This document shows positions 1 through 9,675 of a DNA stretch of 42,644 bases, piece after piece. The notes beneath the pieces are model-generated. The model ran no database searches, was not told where the DNA came from, and saw only the letters and a list, made by a program, of their open reading frames with translations. The stretch's first letter is position 1, and the number at the start of each line of letters is the position of its first letter. A program made the translations under genes and the position numbers. Source of the stretch: Bacillota bacterium (lineage in GTDB: Bacteria > Bacillota > Clostridia > Peptostreptococcales > Anaerovoracaceae); assembly GCA_017557505.1 (NCBI GenBank), contig JAFYYP010000044.1, positions 1 through 42,644 on the forward strand, written 5' to 3'.

Positions 1-175
1 ATCCCGGTGAGCTCTTACCTCGCCTTTTCACCCTTGCCCTTGCGGGCGGTTGTTTTCTGTTGCACTTTCCCTGGGGTCACCCCCGGCAGCCGTTAGCTGT
101 CATCCTTGCCCTGCGGAGCCCGGACTTTCCTCACGCCCTGCATTCCTGCAGAGCCCGCGACCGCATGGGCTGCTC
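1..175 (-). ncRNA. rnpB: RNase P RNA (5' part, runs off the left edge)
   Basis: Catalytic RNA of ribonuclease P, which removes 5' leaders from tRNA precursors. Read on the minus strand, the sequence carries the conserved 5' block GAGGAAAGTCCGGGCTC (positions 132 to 116). It then has the conserved AAGGATGACAGC region, a run with the sense AAAGTGCAACAGAAA, and GGTGAAAAGGCGAGGTAAGAGC near the left edge. This order is that of the 5' half of bacterial RNase P RNA, and it looks like the common A-type rather than the Bacillus B-type. The 3' half, including the closing P4 strand, lies outside the window. The 5' end is placed near 175, just downstream of the stop codon of the Nif3-like gene; the exact start is an estimate. 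Confidence 0.93.
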
Positions 176-180
176 ATAAA

Positions 181-186
181 GTTATA
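181..186 (-). promoter_or_regulatory. Candidate -10 box of rnpB
   Basis: On the minus strand the hexamer TATAAC lies about 6 bases before the likely rnpB 5' end and overlaps the TAA stop codon (182-184) of the Nif3-like gene. No good -35 hexamer is visible at the usual spacing. It may be a weak promoter, or rnpB may be processed from a longer transcript. Confidence 0.4.
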
Positions 187-952
187 GCGTATAGTCGAAC
201 GGATTCTTCATCTTTTCGGACTTCAGGAGTTCGGCTGTGAACCGTCCGTCGGCGCGCAGCTGCGCGGCCATGTTCGGCACGAACTGCCACTCCGTTCCGT
301 AATGGCCCGCGTCGATCAGGCAGATGCCGAGATCCTTCGCCGCCTGCGCGTCGTGATGCTTGATGTCGCCTGAAACGAAGACGTCCGCGCCTTCCCGGAA
401 CGCGTCGTAGACGTATTCTCCGCCGCCTCCTGTGCAGACCGCCACCTTTTTGATCTCACGGTCGGATTCGCCCTGGATCTTCAGACCTTCGTAGCCGCAG
501 GCCGCGTTGACGTCCGAGATGAACTCGTCGAACAGCACGGGACGGTCGAGATAGCCGATGCGCGCGATGCCGCCGGCCAGATCTTCCGGAAAACTGCAGC
601 CGATCTCCTTCATCAGGTAATCGTTGTTCCCTCCGGGAGCCTTATCGAAGCAGGTGTGAGCCGCATAAACGCTGATTCCGTTCTTGATGAGACGCAGGAT
701 CTGATCGCCGACCGTAAAGTCCGGCGTGATCTGCTTGACCGGAGTGAAAAGCAGAGGATGGTGGCAAACGATCCAATCGCATTTCTCTTTGATAGCTTCG
801 TCCACCACGCGCTTCGTCACTTCCAGCGCGAGCAGCACGCGTGAAACGTCCTTTGAGCCGCAGTCGATCTGCACGCCGCTGTTGTCCCACTCTTCCTGCA
901 GAGTAAGCGGCGCGATGTCGTTCAGGATGTTTAAGAATGCCTGCTTTTCCAT
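182..952 (-). CDS. Nif3-like dinuclear metal centre protein
   Basis: Nif3/YbgI/YqfO family protein of 256 residues. The family forms hexameric rings with a two-metal site; its biochemical role is still debated, and some members have been linked to GTP cyclohydrolase-like or metallochaperone functions. Visible metal-binding motifs are CHHPLLFTP (His 64-65), AAHTCFDKAPGG (about 98-108) and, near the C terminus, DAGHYGTEW. The length fits the short form, without the PII-like insert of about 100 residues found in B. subtilis YqfO. The start ATG at 950-952 lies inside trmK (22-base overlap), so the two are translationally coupled. The order rpoD-trmK-nif3 is typical of Bacillota. The stop codon sits directly against rnpB. 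Confidence 0.93.
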   Translation of the reverse strand: MEKQAFLNILNDIAPLTLQEEWDNSGVQIDCGSKDVSRVLLALEVTKRVVDEAIKEKCDWIVCHHPLLFTPVKQITPDFTVGDQILRLIKNGISVYAAHTCFDKAPGGNNDYLMKEIGCSFPEDLAGGIARIGYLDRPVLFDEFISDVNAACGYEGLKIQGESDREIKKVAVCTGGGGEYVYDAFREGADVFVSGDIKHHDAQAAKDLGICLIDAGHYGTEWQFVPNMAAQLRADGRFTAELLKSEKMKNPFDYTL

Positions 953-1635
953 AGTCCGTCCCTCCTTTGTTCCAGTGCTGATACCTTGCGCTGCAAGGCC
1001 TCTGCCTTCTTCAAGTCCCCGGCATTTTTTGAATGCAGAAGATTATCAGAAATAAGTTTTATGTTAACTATCTTTTTATCCAAGAATTCGATCATCAGAG
1101 GATCGTTTCCTTCCGGGATATCGGGATATTCATAGGGTTCCTGTGGCCCTTTTTCCGCCGCGAATATTTGGCAGAGCCTGCCGCGTTCCTTCGCAAGCCG
1201 TTCTGCACAGATGCGCCAGCCATGCTCCCACAGCCAGCTGCGCAGATGCCCTGCCCTTGTACGCGGTTGGAAGACAAAGCGCTGCACGGTCTCTGCGACG
1301 TCCGGATCCTCATCCAATATGGACGCGATCAGTTCGCCGCCCATGCCTGCGAGCACGACAGTCTGCGCTTCGCCTGGCTTCAGCACGGATAAACCGCTTC
1401 CCAGCCGCAGATTGTAGCGGTCTTCAGCAACGAACGAACTGTCCATGCGCTGTCTGGCGCGCTCCAGCGGGCCTTCGTTCACGTCGGACAGCACCGCATA
1501 AGGGACCACTTCGTTCTCCAGACACCACAGCGGAAGAGACCCGTGGTCCGTACCGATGTCAGCCATGGGTCCTCCTGCGATCACAAGATCTGCGACCGTC
1601 TGCAGTCTTTCGCTTAAGGCGTTGCTCTTATTCAA
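931..1635 (-). CDS. trmK: tRNA (adenine(22)-N1)-methyltransferase
   Basis: SAM-dependent enzyme that methylates N1 of A22 in tRNA. The 234-residue protein has the Rossmann motif [14 protein letters not shown] near the N terminus, then the family signature [12 protein letters not shown]. It continues with [19 protein letters not shown], which matches the usual LQPN...LR.WL..NGW block of TrmK. A C-terminal helical part follows, also typical. Translation seems to start at a TTG (1633-1635) inside the last codons of rpoD, giving an 8-base overlap (TTGAATAA). It also overlaps the Nif3-like gene by 22 bases. This is the conserved rpoD-trmK-nif3 arrangement (sigA-yqfN-yqfO in B. subtilis). Confidence 0.92.
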   Translation of the reverse strand: MNKSNALSERLQTVADLVIAGGPMADIGTDHGSLPLWCLENEVVPYAVLSDVNEGPLERARQRMDSSFVAEDRYNLRLGSGLSVLKPGEAQTVVLAGMGGELIASILDEDPDVAETVQRFVFQPRTRAGHLRSWLWEHGWRICAERLAKERGRLCQIFAAEKGPQEPYEYPDIPEGNDPLMIEFLDKKIVNIKLISDNLLHSKNAGDLKKAEALQRKVSALEQRRDGLWKSRHS

Positions 1636-2767
1636 GATAATCCCTCAGGCGCTTGCTTCTGTTGGGATGGCGGAGCTTGCGCAGCGCCTTAGCTTCGATC
1701 TGGCGGATGCGTTCGCGCGTGACCTTGAACATCTGACCGACTTCTTCCAGCGTGCGCTGGCGTCCGTCGTCCAGACCGAATCTGAGACGCAGCACTTCCT
1801 GTTCTCTGTCTGTCAGCGTGGAAAGCACTTCGTCGAGCTGCTCCTTCAACATGGAGAATGCGGCAGCGTCCGCGGGGCTTGGTACGTCTTCGTCAGGGAT
1901 GAAGTCTCCAAGGTGGGAGTCCTCTTCTTCGCCGATGGGCGTTTCGAGCGATACGGGTTCCTGCGCGATCTTCGAGATCTCGCGCACCTTTTCGACGGGG
2001 ATCTCCATCTCAGCTGCAATTTCTTCCGGAGTCGGGTCTCTCCCGAGTTCCTGCAGCAGCTGGCGGGTCACGCGGATCTGTTTGTTTATCGTTTCTACCA
2101 TATGCACCGGGATTCGGATCGTTCTTGCCTGGTCCGCGATGGAACGCGTGATGGACTGGCGGATCCACCAGGTCGCGTACGTCGAGAACTTGAAGCCTTT
2201 TCTCCAATCGAACTTGTCGACGGCCTTGATCAGGCCGAGATTGCCTTCCTGGATCAGGTCCAGGAACAGCATGCCGCGGCCCACGTAACGCTTCGCGATG
2301 GACACGACGAGACGCAGGTTCGCCTCGCACAGGCGCTTTTTCGCTTCTTCGTCGCCCTGCTCCATGCGCTGCGCCAGATCCATTTCCTCGTCTGCCGTCA
2401 GAAGAGGCACCTTGCCGATCTCTTTCAGGTACATGCGCACCGGGTCGTCGACCGTGACCCCTTTTGGCATGTCGGTCAGATCGTCGGCTTCTGCGGCTTC
2501 GACCAGTTCTTCGAGTTCGGCTTCGGCTTCCGGATCAGGTTCGATCTCATCGAAATCGAAGTCGTCCGGAATGATGAGCGGTCCGACTTCTACGCCGGAT
2601 TCCTCCAGCTTGTCGTAGAACGCGTCCTTTTCAGCCTGGGTGATGTCCAGATCCGAGAAAGCGTCGTCGACTTCGTTGAAGGTGATGGAACCGGACTTTT
2701 TCGCTCTCTCGAGGATCTGATCCAGCTGTTCGTAAGCCTTCTTTTCGCTTTCGCTGTCGTAATTCAT
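1628..2767 (-). CDS. rpoD: Primary RNA polymerase sigma factor (sigma-70/SigA)
   Basis: Housekeeping sigma factor that directs RNA polymerase to -10/-35 promoters. The 379 residues carry an acidic region 1.1, region 1.2 ([17 protein letters not shown]) and region 2 with [23 protein letters not shown] and [13 protein letters not shown]. Region 3 ([11 protein letters not shown]) follows, and region 4.2 contains [20 protein letters not shown]. Length and motifs match SigA of Bacillota, without the long insert of proteobacterial sigma-70. dnaG ends 17 bases upstream and trmK overlaps its end by 8 bases. The dnaG-rpoD pair is a very widely conserved macromolecular synthesis operon. No internal promoter was recognised. 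Confidence 0.98.
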   Translation of the reverse strand: MNYDSESEKKAYEQLDQILERAKKSGSITFNEVDDAFSDLDITQAEKDAFYDKLEESGVEVGPLIIPDDFDFDEIEPDPEAEAELEELVEAAEADDLTDMPKGVTVDDPVRMYLKEIGKVPLLTADEEMDLAQRMEQGDEEAKKRLCEANLRLVVSIAKRYVGRGMLFLDLIQEGNLGLIKAVDKFDWRKGFKFSTYATWWIRQSITRSIADQARTIRIPVHMVETINKQIRVTRQLLQELGRDPTPEEIAAEMEIPVEKVREISKIAQEPVSLETPIGEEEDSHLGDFIPDEDVPSPADAAAFSMLKEQLDEVLSTLTDREQEVLRLRFGLDDGRQRTLEEVGQMFKVTRERIRQIEAKALRKLRHPNRSKRLRDYLE

Positions 2768-2784
2768 TCTTTTGCCTTTCCCCT

Positions 2785-4551
2785 TTACTTGATATATTTT
2801 CTCTGCAGAGCGGCGAGTTCGCGCATCAGCTCGTTGAGCTGCGCGTCATCCTCTCCCTCTGCCATGGAAAGAATGTCCATGATCTCCTGTATGCGCAGTT
2901 TATCCCTCCTGCGCTGCAGTTTTTCGATACATCCGCGGAACGCTTCTTCTTCGTCGCCCGTGATGACCTCGTCCAGGATGCGGTCGAGATAAGCAAGCGC
3001 GCTTTCATCCAGACGTTCGCGTACGCTCTTCAGATCGAAATCGCTGTTTTCCCGGTACAGCCCGGACAGGATGGCCGCGATGCGGTCTCCTTCCACCGTA
3101 ACGAATGCTTCCGGATAATCCTGCAGTTTCGGCCACAGATCGCTGCGCTGCAGGCACAGTTTGATGAGCATGCGTTCGGTCATGACCCGACTCTCGTCCG
3201 GTTTCGGACCCGCCTTCACAGCCTCTTCTTCCTGACTGTCTCTCCTCGCGGGAGGCGGCGCCGGCGCTTTCTTCGAGGGCGTCTCTATCTCCCTGCGCAG
3301 CGCGCCTTCCGAGATACCGCCCATCTTAGCGACCTTCGGGATGTACAGATCCGCTTCTACCGGAGAAAGCGGACGCAGCACGTCTGCCACTTCTTTCAGG
3401 AAACGCAGCGCCTGCGACAGATCGTTCAGGTCATACTTTTGCGCGATAAGACCGATCTTGAAATCGATATCCGTCTGTGTCGTCTTTTCCAGCAGCGCGC
3501 GGAATTCGTCCGCACCGTGTTTTTTGATATACTCGTCCGGATCCTTGCCGTCGTCCACGTGCATGACCCGCACTTCGAGACCTGCTGCGCGCAGCACGTC
3601 GCAGCCTCTCATGGCTGCGTTGATGCCGGCCGCGTCCGAATCCAGACACAGGACGGCCTTCTTCGTGTAGCGTTTCAGCAGCTGTGCCTGTTCCGGGGTC
3701 AGCGCAGTGCCAAGAGCCGCGCAGACGTTGTGCACGCCGCCCTGATACAGCCCGATGACGTCCATATATCCTTCGACGAGGATCGCATAGCCTTCGTCCT
3801 GTATCTCTTTCTTCGTCAGACTGAGTCCGTATAAGTTGCGTTTCTTCTCGAATACGATGGATTCCTGGGAATTCAGGTATTTCGCGTCGTCACCGACGAT
3901 GGTGCGGCCGCCGAAGCCGATGACCTTCCCCATCGTGTTGAAGATCGGAAACATCACGCGGCTGCGGAATTTATCGTACAGTTTATCGTTCTTCGAGGAT
4001 TTTGCGCTCAGACCCAGCTCGAGCAGCAATGACTCGGGCGTACCCTGGGCGAGCATATAGTCGCTGAGCGTCTGCCAGCCGTCGTCCGCATAACCGAGAC
4101 CGAATTTCTTGACCGTCTCCGGCTGGATGCCGCGGCCGTACATGTAGCTGTAGCCCGGATTGGCTTTCTTTGTGAACGAATCGAAGTAGAAACGGGCCGC
4201 CATGCGGTTGGCTTCGTAGTACGGTTCTTTCTTTTTCCCCATCTCGCCGGCGTAGTCGTCGATCTCGATGCCGTACTGCTGTGCAAGCCTTCTCACGGCG
4301 TCCGGGAAACTCATATTGTAGTATTCCTGGATGAATCTGATGACGTCGCCCGACTTACCGCAGCCGAAACAATGGTAGATCTGCTTCTGCTCAGAGACAA
4401 CAAAGGACGGCGTCTTTTCCTTATGGAAAGGACAACAGCCCTTGTAGTTGCTGCCGGCGCGCTTGATGGTCACCAACGGACTGATCACGTCGACGATATT
4501 GCATCTGCTCTTGATCTCTTCTGCTGCGGAGCTCAGGGATGTGACTGCCAT
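2785..4551 (-). CDS. dnaG: DNA primase
   Basis: Synthesises RNA primers at the replication fork with the replicative helicase. The start is placed at the ATG 4549-4551, which is preceded by AGGAGG at ideal spacing. A longer in-frame reading would extend into the end of dgt and lacks family similarity. The 588-residue protein has the CHC2 zinc finger (Cys40, His43, Cys61, Cys64: [11 protein letters not shown] and [10 protein letters not shown]). The catalytic TOPRIM domain shows EGYMD at 260-264 and LDSDAAG at 303-309. A less conserved C-terminal helicase-interaction domain (from about 440) begins after a Pro/Ala-rich linker. It lies 61 bases after dgt and 17 bases before rpoD. Confidence 0.97.
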   Translation of the reverse strand: MAVTSLSSAAEEIKSRCNIVDVISPLVTIKRAGSNYKGCCPFHKEKTPSFVVSEQKQIYHCFGCGKSGDVIRFIQEYYNMSFPDAVRRLAQQYGIEIDDYAGEMGKKKEPYYEANRMAARFYFDSFTKKANPGYSYMYGRGIQPETVKKFGLGYADDGWQTLSDYMLAQGTPESLLLELGLSAKSSKNDKLYDKFRSRVMFPIFNTMGKVIGFGGRTIVGDDAKYLNSQESIVFEKKRNLYGLSLTKKEIQDEGYAILVEGYMDVIGLYQGGVHNVCAALGTALTPEQAQLLKRYTKKAVLCLDSDAAGINAAMRGCDVLRAAGLEVRVMHVDDGKDPDEYIKKHGADEFRALLEKTTQTDIDFKIGLIAQKYDLNDLSQALRFLKEVADVLRPLSPVEADLYIPKVAKMGGISEGALRREIETPSKKAPAPPPARRDSQEEEAVKAGPKPDESRVMTERMLIKLCLQRSDLWPKLQDYPEAFVTVEGDRIAAILSGLYRENSDFDLKSVRERLDESALAYLDRILDEVITGDEEEAFRGCIEKLQRRRDKLRIQEIMDILSMAEGEDDAQLNELMRELAALQRKYIK

Positions 4552-4612
4552 TTCTTCCTCCTGTACCCTTTTATACAAGAAGACCGGGCCCCATCCTTTT
4601 TTTCGCGCAAAA

Positions 4613-5632
4613 TTATTTTGGCAATTTCCAGCCGGACGGCACGAAGGTCTCACTGTAGATGTTGATGGCGTAGCGGTCGGTCATGCCGGCGATGTAATCT
4701 TTCACCGCCTCGTTGACCCCGTCGCGTTCGATGATGCTCTGGTATTCAGCCGGCAGCTCGCCGCTGTTCTCGAGGAAATACGCGTACAGCGATTCGATCA
4801 AATGGCGGATCTTGTCCATTTCTGAAACCAGTTTGACCTGCGGATTTCGATACACGTTCTTGAACATATAATCGCGTAGTTTGTTCATGTAATATGCCGC
4901 GTCTTCGGACATTACAATGTGGTCCTTGCCTTCGCTGCTGCGCACGATGTCCGTCACGAGCGTGTTGATGCGGCTGCGATGGTCTGCGCCGAGATGAGCG
5001 CCGCAATCGGCCGGAATATCTTCCGCGCGGATGATGCCGCCGCGCACAGCGTCGTCGATGTCGTGATTGATGTAAGCGATGCGGTCGGAATGGCGCACGA
5101 CCTGACCTTCCAGTGTAAACGGCCATTCAGGACCCGTATGGTTGACGATGCCGTCGCGCACCTCCGCGGTCAGATTCATGGAACGTCCTGCCGCGTTACG
5201 TTCGATCACGTCCACGACGCGCAGGCTCTGCAGATTGTGCGCAAAGCCGCCGGGATGGATCGCGTTCAGGAATTCCTCGCCGTTGTGGCCGAACGGGGTG
5301 TGTCCCAGATCGTGACCCAGAGCGATCGCTTCAGTCAGGTCTTCGTTCAGCCCGAGCGCGCGGGAGATCGTGCGGGCGATCTGCGCGACTTCGAGCGTAT
5401 GGGTCAGGCGCGTGCGGAAGTGGTCTCCCTCCGGGCTCAGGAAGACCTGCGTCTTATGCATGAGCCGGCGCAGCGCTTTGCTGTGGATGATGCGGTCGCG
5501 GTCGCGCTGGAAATCCGTGCGCAGATCGCAGGGCTTTTCATACACGGCCCTGCCCCTGCTTTCCGCCGATTTGCATGCGAATTCCGAAAGCATCTCGTAT
5601 TCTCTTTTTTCGAGTTCTTCTCTGAGGACCAT
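4613..5632 (-). CDS. dgt: dGTPase-like HD-domain triphosphohydrolase
   Basis: Predicted deoxynucleoside triphosphate triphosphohydrolase, releasing deoxynucleoside and triphosphate and so controlling dNTP pools. The 339-residue protein (start ATG 5630-5632, preceded by AAAGGAG) has the HD-domain metal ligands H78 (RLTHTLEVAQI) and H107-D108 (ALGHDLGHTPFGH), plus a downstream Asp in HSDRIAYINHDIDD. The RDRIIHSKALRRL block near residue 44 is typical of the Dgt family. The same subfamily is often found next to dnaG in Clostridia. Substrate preference cannot be read from the sequence. It sits 10 bases after dut, so two dNTP-sanitising enzymes precede the primase. Confidence 0.9.
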   Translation of the reverse strand: MVLREELEKREYEMLSEFACKSAESRGRAVYEKPCDLRTDFQRDRDRIIHSKALRRLMHKTQVFLSPEGDHFRTRLTHTLEVAQIARTISRALGLNEDLTEAIALGHDLGHTPFGHNGEEFLNAIHPGGFAHNLQSLRVVDVIERNAAGRSMNLTAEVRDGIVNHTGPEWPFTLEGQVVRHSDRIAYINHDIDDAVRGGIIRAEDIPADCGAHLGADHRSRINTLVTDIVRSSEGKDHIVMSEDAAYYMNKLRDYMFKNVYRNPQVKLVSEMDKIRHLIESLYAYFLENSGELPAEYQSIIERDGVNEAVKDYIAGMTDRYAINIYSETFVPSGWKLPK

Positions 5633-5642
5633 AAAAACTCCT

Positions 5643-6128
5643 TTACGCGTTCGTGGAGCCGAAGCCGCCGGTGCGCTTTGCTTCCGCTTCGTCGTCTTCC
5701 GTGATGCCATACGGGACGAACAGACCCTGTGCAAACGCCTTGCCTGCCGGGATCTCGAGCACTTTGCCGCTTCTCGAATCGTTCGTGATCTGGATCTGGA
5801 TGTGTCCTTCATTATCAGCGCCGTAGTAATCTTCGTCGATGACGCCGACCGTATTGTCCAGCTGCAGACGGAACTTGAAGCCCAGTCCGCTCTTCGGCAT
5901 CACCAGCAGTACCCAGCCCGGTTCGATACGGCAGCGCAGGCCTGTAGGCATGCGAAGAGATTCACCCGGTTCGAGCCGTATGGTCCAGGGTGTTTTGATA
6001 TCGTAACCGGCGCTTCCTGCCGTCGCCCTTACGGGCAATTCCACGGCGAGAGGTTCGCCGCTCATATGCGCGCTGTCCCTGGCGAATTGCTGTTCGCTGA
6101 CTTTTTCAAACTTTGCGATACGCTGCAT
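5643..6128 (-). CDS. dut: dUTP diphosphatase (dUTPase)
   Basis: Hydrolyses dUTP to dUMP and pyrophosphate, keeping uracil out of DNA and feeding dTMP synthesis. All five trimeric dUTPase motifs are present: motif 1 GSAGYDIKT, motif 2 MPKSGLG, motif 3 DNTVGVIDEDYYG, motif 4 KAFAQGLFVPYG and the C-terminal motif 5 RTGGFGSTNA. The start is taken at ATG 6126-6128 (161 residues), preceded by AAAGGA at good spacing. An upstream ATG at 6143, overlapping the M16 stop codon as ATGA, would add five residues and has poorer spacing. It is slightly longer than minimal dUTPases (about 145 residues). Confidence 0.95.
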   Translation of the reverse strand: MQRIAKFEKVSEQQFARDSAHMSGEPLAVELPVRATAGSAGYDIKTPWTIRLEPGESLRMPTGLRCRIEPGWVLLVMPKSGLGFKFRLQLDNTVGVIDEDYYGADNEGHIQIQITNDSRSGKVLEIPAGKAFAQGLFVPYGITEDDEAEAKRTGGFGSTNA

Positions 6129-6139
6129 GGTATGTCCTT

Positions 6140-7390
6140 TCATCCCTGTAACAGATGTTTCATGTCAATCTTGCTGCCGCTGATGGCGACTCCGCTGTAC
6201 GTGTTCAGATCGCACACGCGATGCAGGAAGTCGTTGACCTGCCCGCAGGTCACGGCGTCGATCTCCGCCATCGTCTCTTCTTCGGTATATGTGCGGCCGA
6301 GCAGCAGCATGTTCCTGCCGAGCCTGTGCATGCGGGAATTCGTCGATTCGAGCGAGAAGATGAAACCGCTCTTCATCCGCTGTTTGACGATCTCCGTCTG
6401 TTCTTCACTGATGCCGTCTTCCGCCAGACCCTGCATTTCCTCTGCCACGGCGTCCAGGAACTCGCGTTCCGTTCCGGGGGTCAGACCTGCATAAATATAA
6501 AACATGCCGCCGTCCGCATAGCTCTGCGTGGCACTGAAGACGTTATAGGCCAGCCCTTTGCGTTCCCGGATATTCTGGAACAGCCGGGAGCTCATACTGC
6601 CGCCGAGGATATCGCACACGACGAGCTGCGCGTAATAATCCGGCGAATCGAGCGCGATCGTCGGGACGCCGAGCGCAATGTGCGTCTGATTGATGTCCTT
6701 CGTCAGGGAACCGAAACGCCTGCCATTCTTCATAGATTCGGCTGCTTTTGCCGGGCACTTTCCTCGGAAGACAGACAGCGCGTTCTCCAGCTGCTCTTCC
6801 AACCGGACCTCATCGAAATTGCCGACAACGGAAACGACGATGTTATCCGTCGTGTACCACGTATGGATATAGTCCAGAAGATCGTCCCGTTTCAGGGCCT
6901 TCACGGAAGCTTTCGTGCCGAGCACGGTGCAGGCCAGCGGCGTTTGATGAAACACCTTCGCGTCCAGCAGATCCATGATATAGTCGTCGGGCGTATCGCG
7001 GACCATATTGAGCTCTTCGAGGATCACGCCGCGCTCTTTGCGCATCTCTTTTTCAGCGAACAGCGAACGGCACAGCATGTCGAGCAGGATATCGACAGCC
7101 TGTGGGAACACGTCCGTCAGTGCTTTAATGTGAAAACACGTCGCTTCCTTTCCCGTGAACGCGTTCATGCTGCAGCCGAGATCGTCCGTATCCTTCGCGA
7201 GCTGCAGCGCGCTGCGGGTCTCCGTACCTTGAAAGAACATGTGCTCTATAAAATGAGACACGCCGTTATTCTTACCGTTTTCCCTGGCGGAACCCGCCCC
7301 GATCCAGATGCCGATGCTGGCGGACTGGTACCGGGGGATGCGCTCCGTGACGAGCCGCACGCCGCAGGGTAAAGTCTTGCATTCGATCAT
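6140..7390 (-). CDS. M16-family zinc peptidase (insulinase-like)
   Basis: Predicted processing peptidase of family M16B, like B. subtilis MlpA/YmxG, which also lies near pnp. The inverted zinc motif HFIEH (residues 46-50, HxxEH) is clear, and the distal ligand glutamate is in GVILEELN about 75 residues later. The protein is about 416 residues, the expected size for a single M16 subunit pair. The start is uncertain. The ATG at 7388-7390 is preferred because the upstream in-frame ATG (7408) lies in the U-tract of the pnp terminator. No strong Shine-Dalgarno is visible for either. Substrates are unknown. It lies between pnp and dut. Confidence 0.88.
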   Translation of the reverse strand: MIECKTLPCGVRLVTERIPRYQSASIGIWIGAGSARENGKNNGVSHFIEHMFFQGTETRSALQLAKDTDDLGCSMNAFTGKEATCFHIKALTDVFPQAVDILLDMLCRSLFAEKEMRKERGVILEELNMVRDTPDDYIMDLLDAKVFHQTPLACTVLGTKASVKALKRDDLLDYIHTWYTTDNIVVSVVGNFDEVRLEEQLENALSVFRGKCPAKAAESMKNGRRFGSLTKDINQTHIALGVPTIALDSPDYYAQLVVCDILGGSMSSRLFQNIRERKGLAYNVFSATQSYADGGMFYIYAGLTPGTEREFLDAVAEEMQGLAEDGISEEQTEIVKQRMKSGFIFSLESTNSRMHRLGRNMLLLGRTYTEEETMAEIDAVTCGQVNDFLHRVCDLNTYSGVAISGSKIDMKHLLQG

Positions 7391-7398
7391 ATTACGTC

Positions 7399-7433
7399 TA
7401 AAAAGCATAAAGGACCGGCTATAAAGCCGGCCC
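7399..7433 (-). terminator. Intrinsic terminator after pnp
   Basis: On the minus strand a GC-rich stem GGGCCGGCT/AGCCGGTCC (7412-7433, four-base loop, one G-U pair) is followed by the T-rich tail TTTATGCTTTTT. It begins 15 bases after the pnp stop codon. Expression of the M16-dut-dgt-dnaG-rpoD genes must come from read-through or from a promoter I could not identify. Confidence 0.8.
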
Positions 7434-7447
7434 TTGCGTTTGATGTC

Positions 7448-9577
7448 TTACTGCTGGTTTGCCTTGATGATGGGCGTATCTTCCAGACCTCTTCTGGTCA
7501 GGTTGACTCTGCCCTGGGAATCGATCTCGGATACCTTGACAGTGACGATGTCGCCGATATTCAGAACGTCTTCGACCTTATCCACTCTCTCCTTGCAGAT
7601 CTTGGAGATGTGCAGCAGTCCGTCCTTGCCGGGCAGGCATTCGACGAACGCGCCGAAGTTCATCAGGCGGACGACCTTGCCGGTGTAGGTCTCGCCTACT
7701 TCGATGTCCTTGGTCAGGTATTCGATCTCCTTGCGCGCCGCGTCGCCGGATTCGGTGTTGGGCGCCGCGATGAAGATCAGGCCGGTATCGTCGATGTCGA
7801 TCTTCGCGCCGGTCTGAGCAATGATGCGGTTGATGGTCTCGCCGCCCTTGCCGATGACGATGCGGATCTTTTCGGGATCGATCTGCATGCTCGTAATGAG
7901 CGGAGCGTACTTCGACAGTTCTTTTCTGGGTTCGGGGATCTCTTCGAGCATCTGGCTCATGATGTACATGCGGCCTTCCTTGGCCTGCTTCAGCGCCTTC
8001 TCGAGGATCTCTCTGGAAAGACCGTGGACTTTGATGTCCATCTGGATGGCAGTGACGCCTTCCGCGGTACCGGTGACCTTGAAGTCCATGTCGCCGAGGA
8101 AGTCTTCCATGCCCTGGATGTCGCTCAGGATGGCGTATTCGCTGGAACCGTCTTCCTTGACTCTTTCGATCAGACCCATGGCGATGCCGGCTACGGGAGC
8201 CTTGATGGGCACGCCGGCGTCCATCAGAGCGAGGCAGGAACCGCAGGTGGAAGCCATGGAAGATGACCCGTTGGAGGACAGGATCTCGGACACGACGCGG
8301 ATCGCGTACGGGAATTCCTCTTCGCTGGGCAGAACGGGCAGCAGCGCTCTTTCAGCGAGCGCGCCGTGACCGATCTCTCTTCTGCCGGGGCTTCTGAGCG
8401 GCTTGGCTTCGCCGGTGCAGTAACCGGGGAAGTTGTACTGGTGCATGTATCTCTTGCCGGTCTCTTCGAAGATGCCGTCGAGGGTCTGGCCTTCGGACAG
8501 CATGCCGAGAGTAGCAACGGACAGAGCCTGCGTCTGGCCTCTCTTGAACAGGCCGGAACCGTGGACTCTGGGCAGCACGCCGGTCTCGACCCAGATGGGA
8601 CGGATCTCGTCGCACTTTCTGGAGTCGGGGCGGATGCCTTCGTCCAGGATCATGCTGCGGACCTGCTCTTTGGTGATGTTGTACAGGACTGCGTCGACGT
8701 CCTTGGCGCCTTCGGGGAAGATCTCCGCGAAGTGCTCCTTGGTCTCGGTCTCGACAGCATCCATGTTGTCGAGTCTTTCAAGCTTGTCGAAGGTCATGAT
8801 AGCCTGGTGCATCTTGTCGACCGCATATTCGCGGACGGCTGCGTCGATCTCTTCAGAGGGCTTGTACAGCTCGATCTCGATCTTTTCCTTGCCGACTTCC
8901 TTGACGATCTCGTCGATGAACGCGACGATCTTCTTGATCTCTTCGTGGGCGAACATGATGGCGTCCAGCACTTCGTTCTCGGGAACGATCTTCGCGCCGG
9001 CTTCGACCATCATGATAGCTTCCTTCGTACCTGCAACGGTCATGTTGATGTCTGAGACAGCTCTCTGCTCGGACGTCGGATTGATGACCAGCCTGCCGTC
9101 GACTCTGCCGACAATGACGGAACCGGTCGGGCCGTCCCAGGGGATGTCGGAGATCGCGATGGCGATGGAGGAACCGACCATGGCGCAGAATTCAGGCGCG
9201 CAGTCGTGATCCATGGACATGCAGGTCGCTACGACCTGGACGTCGTTATAGAAGCCCTTGGGGAACAGCGGACGGAGCGGTCTGTCCATCAGACGGGACG
9301 TCAGGATGGCCTTTTCGGACGGTCTGCCCTCTCTCTTGATGAAGCCGCCGGGGATCTTGCCGGCCGCGTAGAGTTTTTCCTCGAAGTCGCAGGAAAGCGG
9401 GAAGAAATCCACACCTTCTCTCGGGGTCTTCGACATGGTGGCGGTGCAGTTGACGACGGTATCGCCGTAGCGGACCCAGCACTGGCCGTTGGCCTGCTCG
9501 CAGACCTTGCCGATCTCGACTTCCAGCAGTCTGCCGCCTACGGCAGTGCGGAACGTTCTGTAATCTGTAAATCTCAT
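7448..9577 (-). CDS. pnp: Polyribonucleotide nucleotidyltransferase (PNPase)
   Basis: Phosphorolytic 3'-to-5' exoribonuclease involved in mRNA decay and RNA quality control. The start ATG (9575-9577) is preceded by AAGG, giving 709 residues; an upstream in-frame extension would run into the leader stem-loop. The order is RNase PH domain 1 (with [11 protein letters not shown] and [10 protein letters not shown]), a helical linker, RNase PH domain 2 (with [18 protein letters not shown] and [19 protein letters not shown]), a KH domain ([15 protein letters not shown]) and an S1 domain ([20 protein letters not shown]). Length and domain order are canonical. It follows rpsO, as in most bacteria, but is separated from it by a terminator and a long stem-loop. 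Confidence 0.98.
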   Translation of the reverse strand: MRFTDYRTFRTAVGGRLLEVEIGKVCEQANGQCWVRYGDTVVNCTATMSKTPREGVDFFPLSCDFEEKLYAAGKIPGGFIKREGRPSEKAILTSRLMDRPLRPLFPKGFYNDVQVVATCMSMDHDCAPEFCAMVGSSIAIAISDIPWDGPTGSVIVGRVDGRLVINPTSEQRAVSDINMTVAGTKEAIMMVEAGAKIVPENEVLDAIMFAHEEIKKIVAFIDEIVKEVGKEKIEIELYKPSEEIDAAVREYAVDKMHQAIMTFDKLERLDNMDAVETETKEHFAEIFPEGAKDVDAVLYNITKEQVRSMILDEGIRPDSRKCDEIRPIWVETGVLPRVHGSGLFKRGQTQALSVATLGMLSEGQTLDGIFEETGKRYMHQYNFPGYCTGEAKPLRSPGRREIGHGALAERALLPVLPSEEEFPYAIRVVSEILSSNGSSSMASTCGSCLALMDAGVPIKAPVAGIAMGLIERVKEDGSSEYAILSDIQGMEDFLGDMDFKVTGTAEGVTAIQMDIKVHGLSREILEKALKQAKEGRMYIMSQMLEEIPEPRKELSKYAPLITSMQIDPEKIRIVIGKGGETINRIIAQTGAKIDIDDTGLIFIAAPNTESGDAARKEIEYLTKDIEVGETYTGKVVRLMNFGAFVECLPGKDGLLHISKICKERVDKVEDVLNIGDIVTVKVSEIDSQGRVNLTRRGLEDTPIIKANQQ

Positions 9578-9596
9578 AAATAACCTTGCCTTTCGT

Positions 9597-9672
9597 ATCA
9601 GGCCCGGCTTGACAAATAAGTGCGCGGATGCTGTGTGACCCGCAGATTTATTTCTCAAGCCCGGCCCCTGAT
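9597..9672 (-). promoter_or_regulatory. Long imperfect stem-loop in the pnp leader
   Basis: The minus-strand transcript can form a stem with arms of about 32 bases: 9672-9640 against 9627-9597. Paired blocks include ATCAGG/CCTGAT, GGCTTGA/TCAAGCC and AAATAA/TTATTT, interrupted by a two-base bulge and a few mismatches; GCGG/CCGC closes the loop. It lies between the rpsO terminator and the pnp ribosome binding site. In E. coli a double-stranded pnp leader is cut by RNase III and controls PNPase synthesis; the same role here is inference only. Confidence 0.7.
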
Positions 9673-9675
9673 GAT

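Noticed and set aside
1556-2992. Long plus-strand open reading frame opposite rpoD and dnaG
   Set aside because: It is antisense to two certain genes, has Arg/Phe/His-rich composition typical of a shadow frame, and no ribosome binding site or recognisable domain.
4552-4653. N-terminal extension of DnaG
   Set aside because: The extra 34 residues overlap the end of dgt, are unlike primases, and the internal ATG at 4551 has an ideal AGGAGG.
5633-5812. N-terminal extension of the dGTPase-like protein
   Set aside because: A basic, Arg/Ser-rich stretch that overlaps dut in another frame; the internal ATG at 5632 has a strong AAAGGAG.
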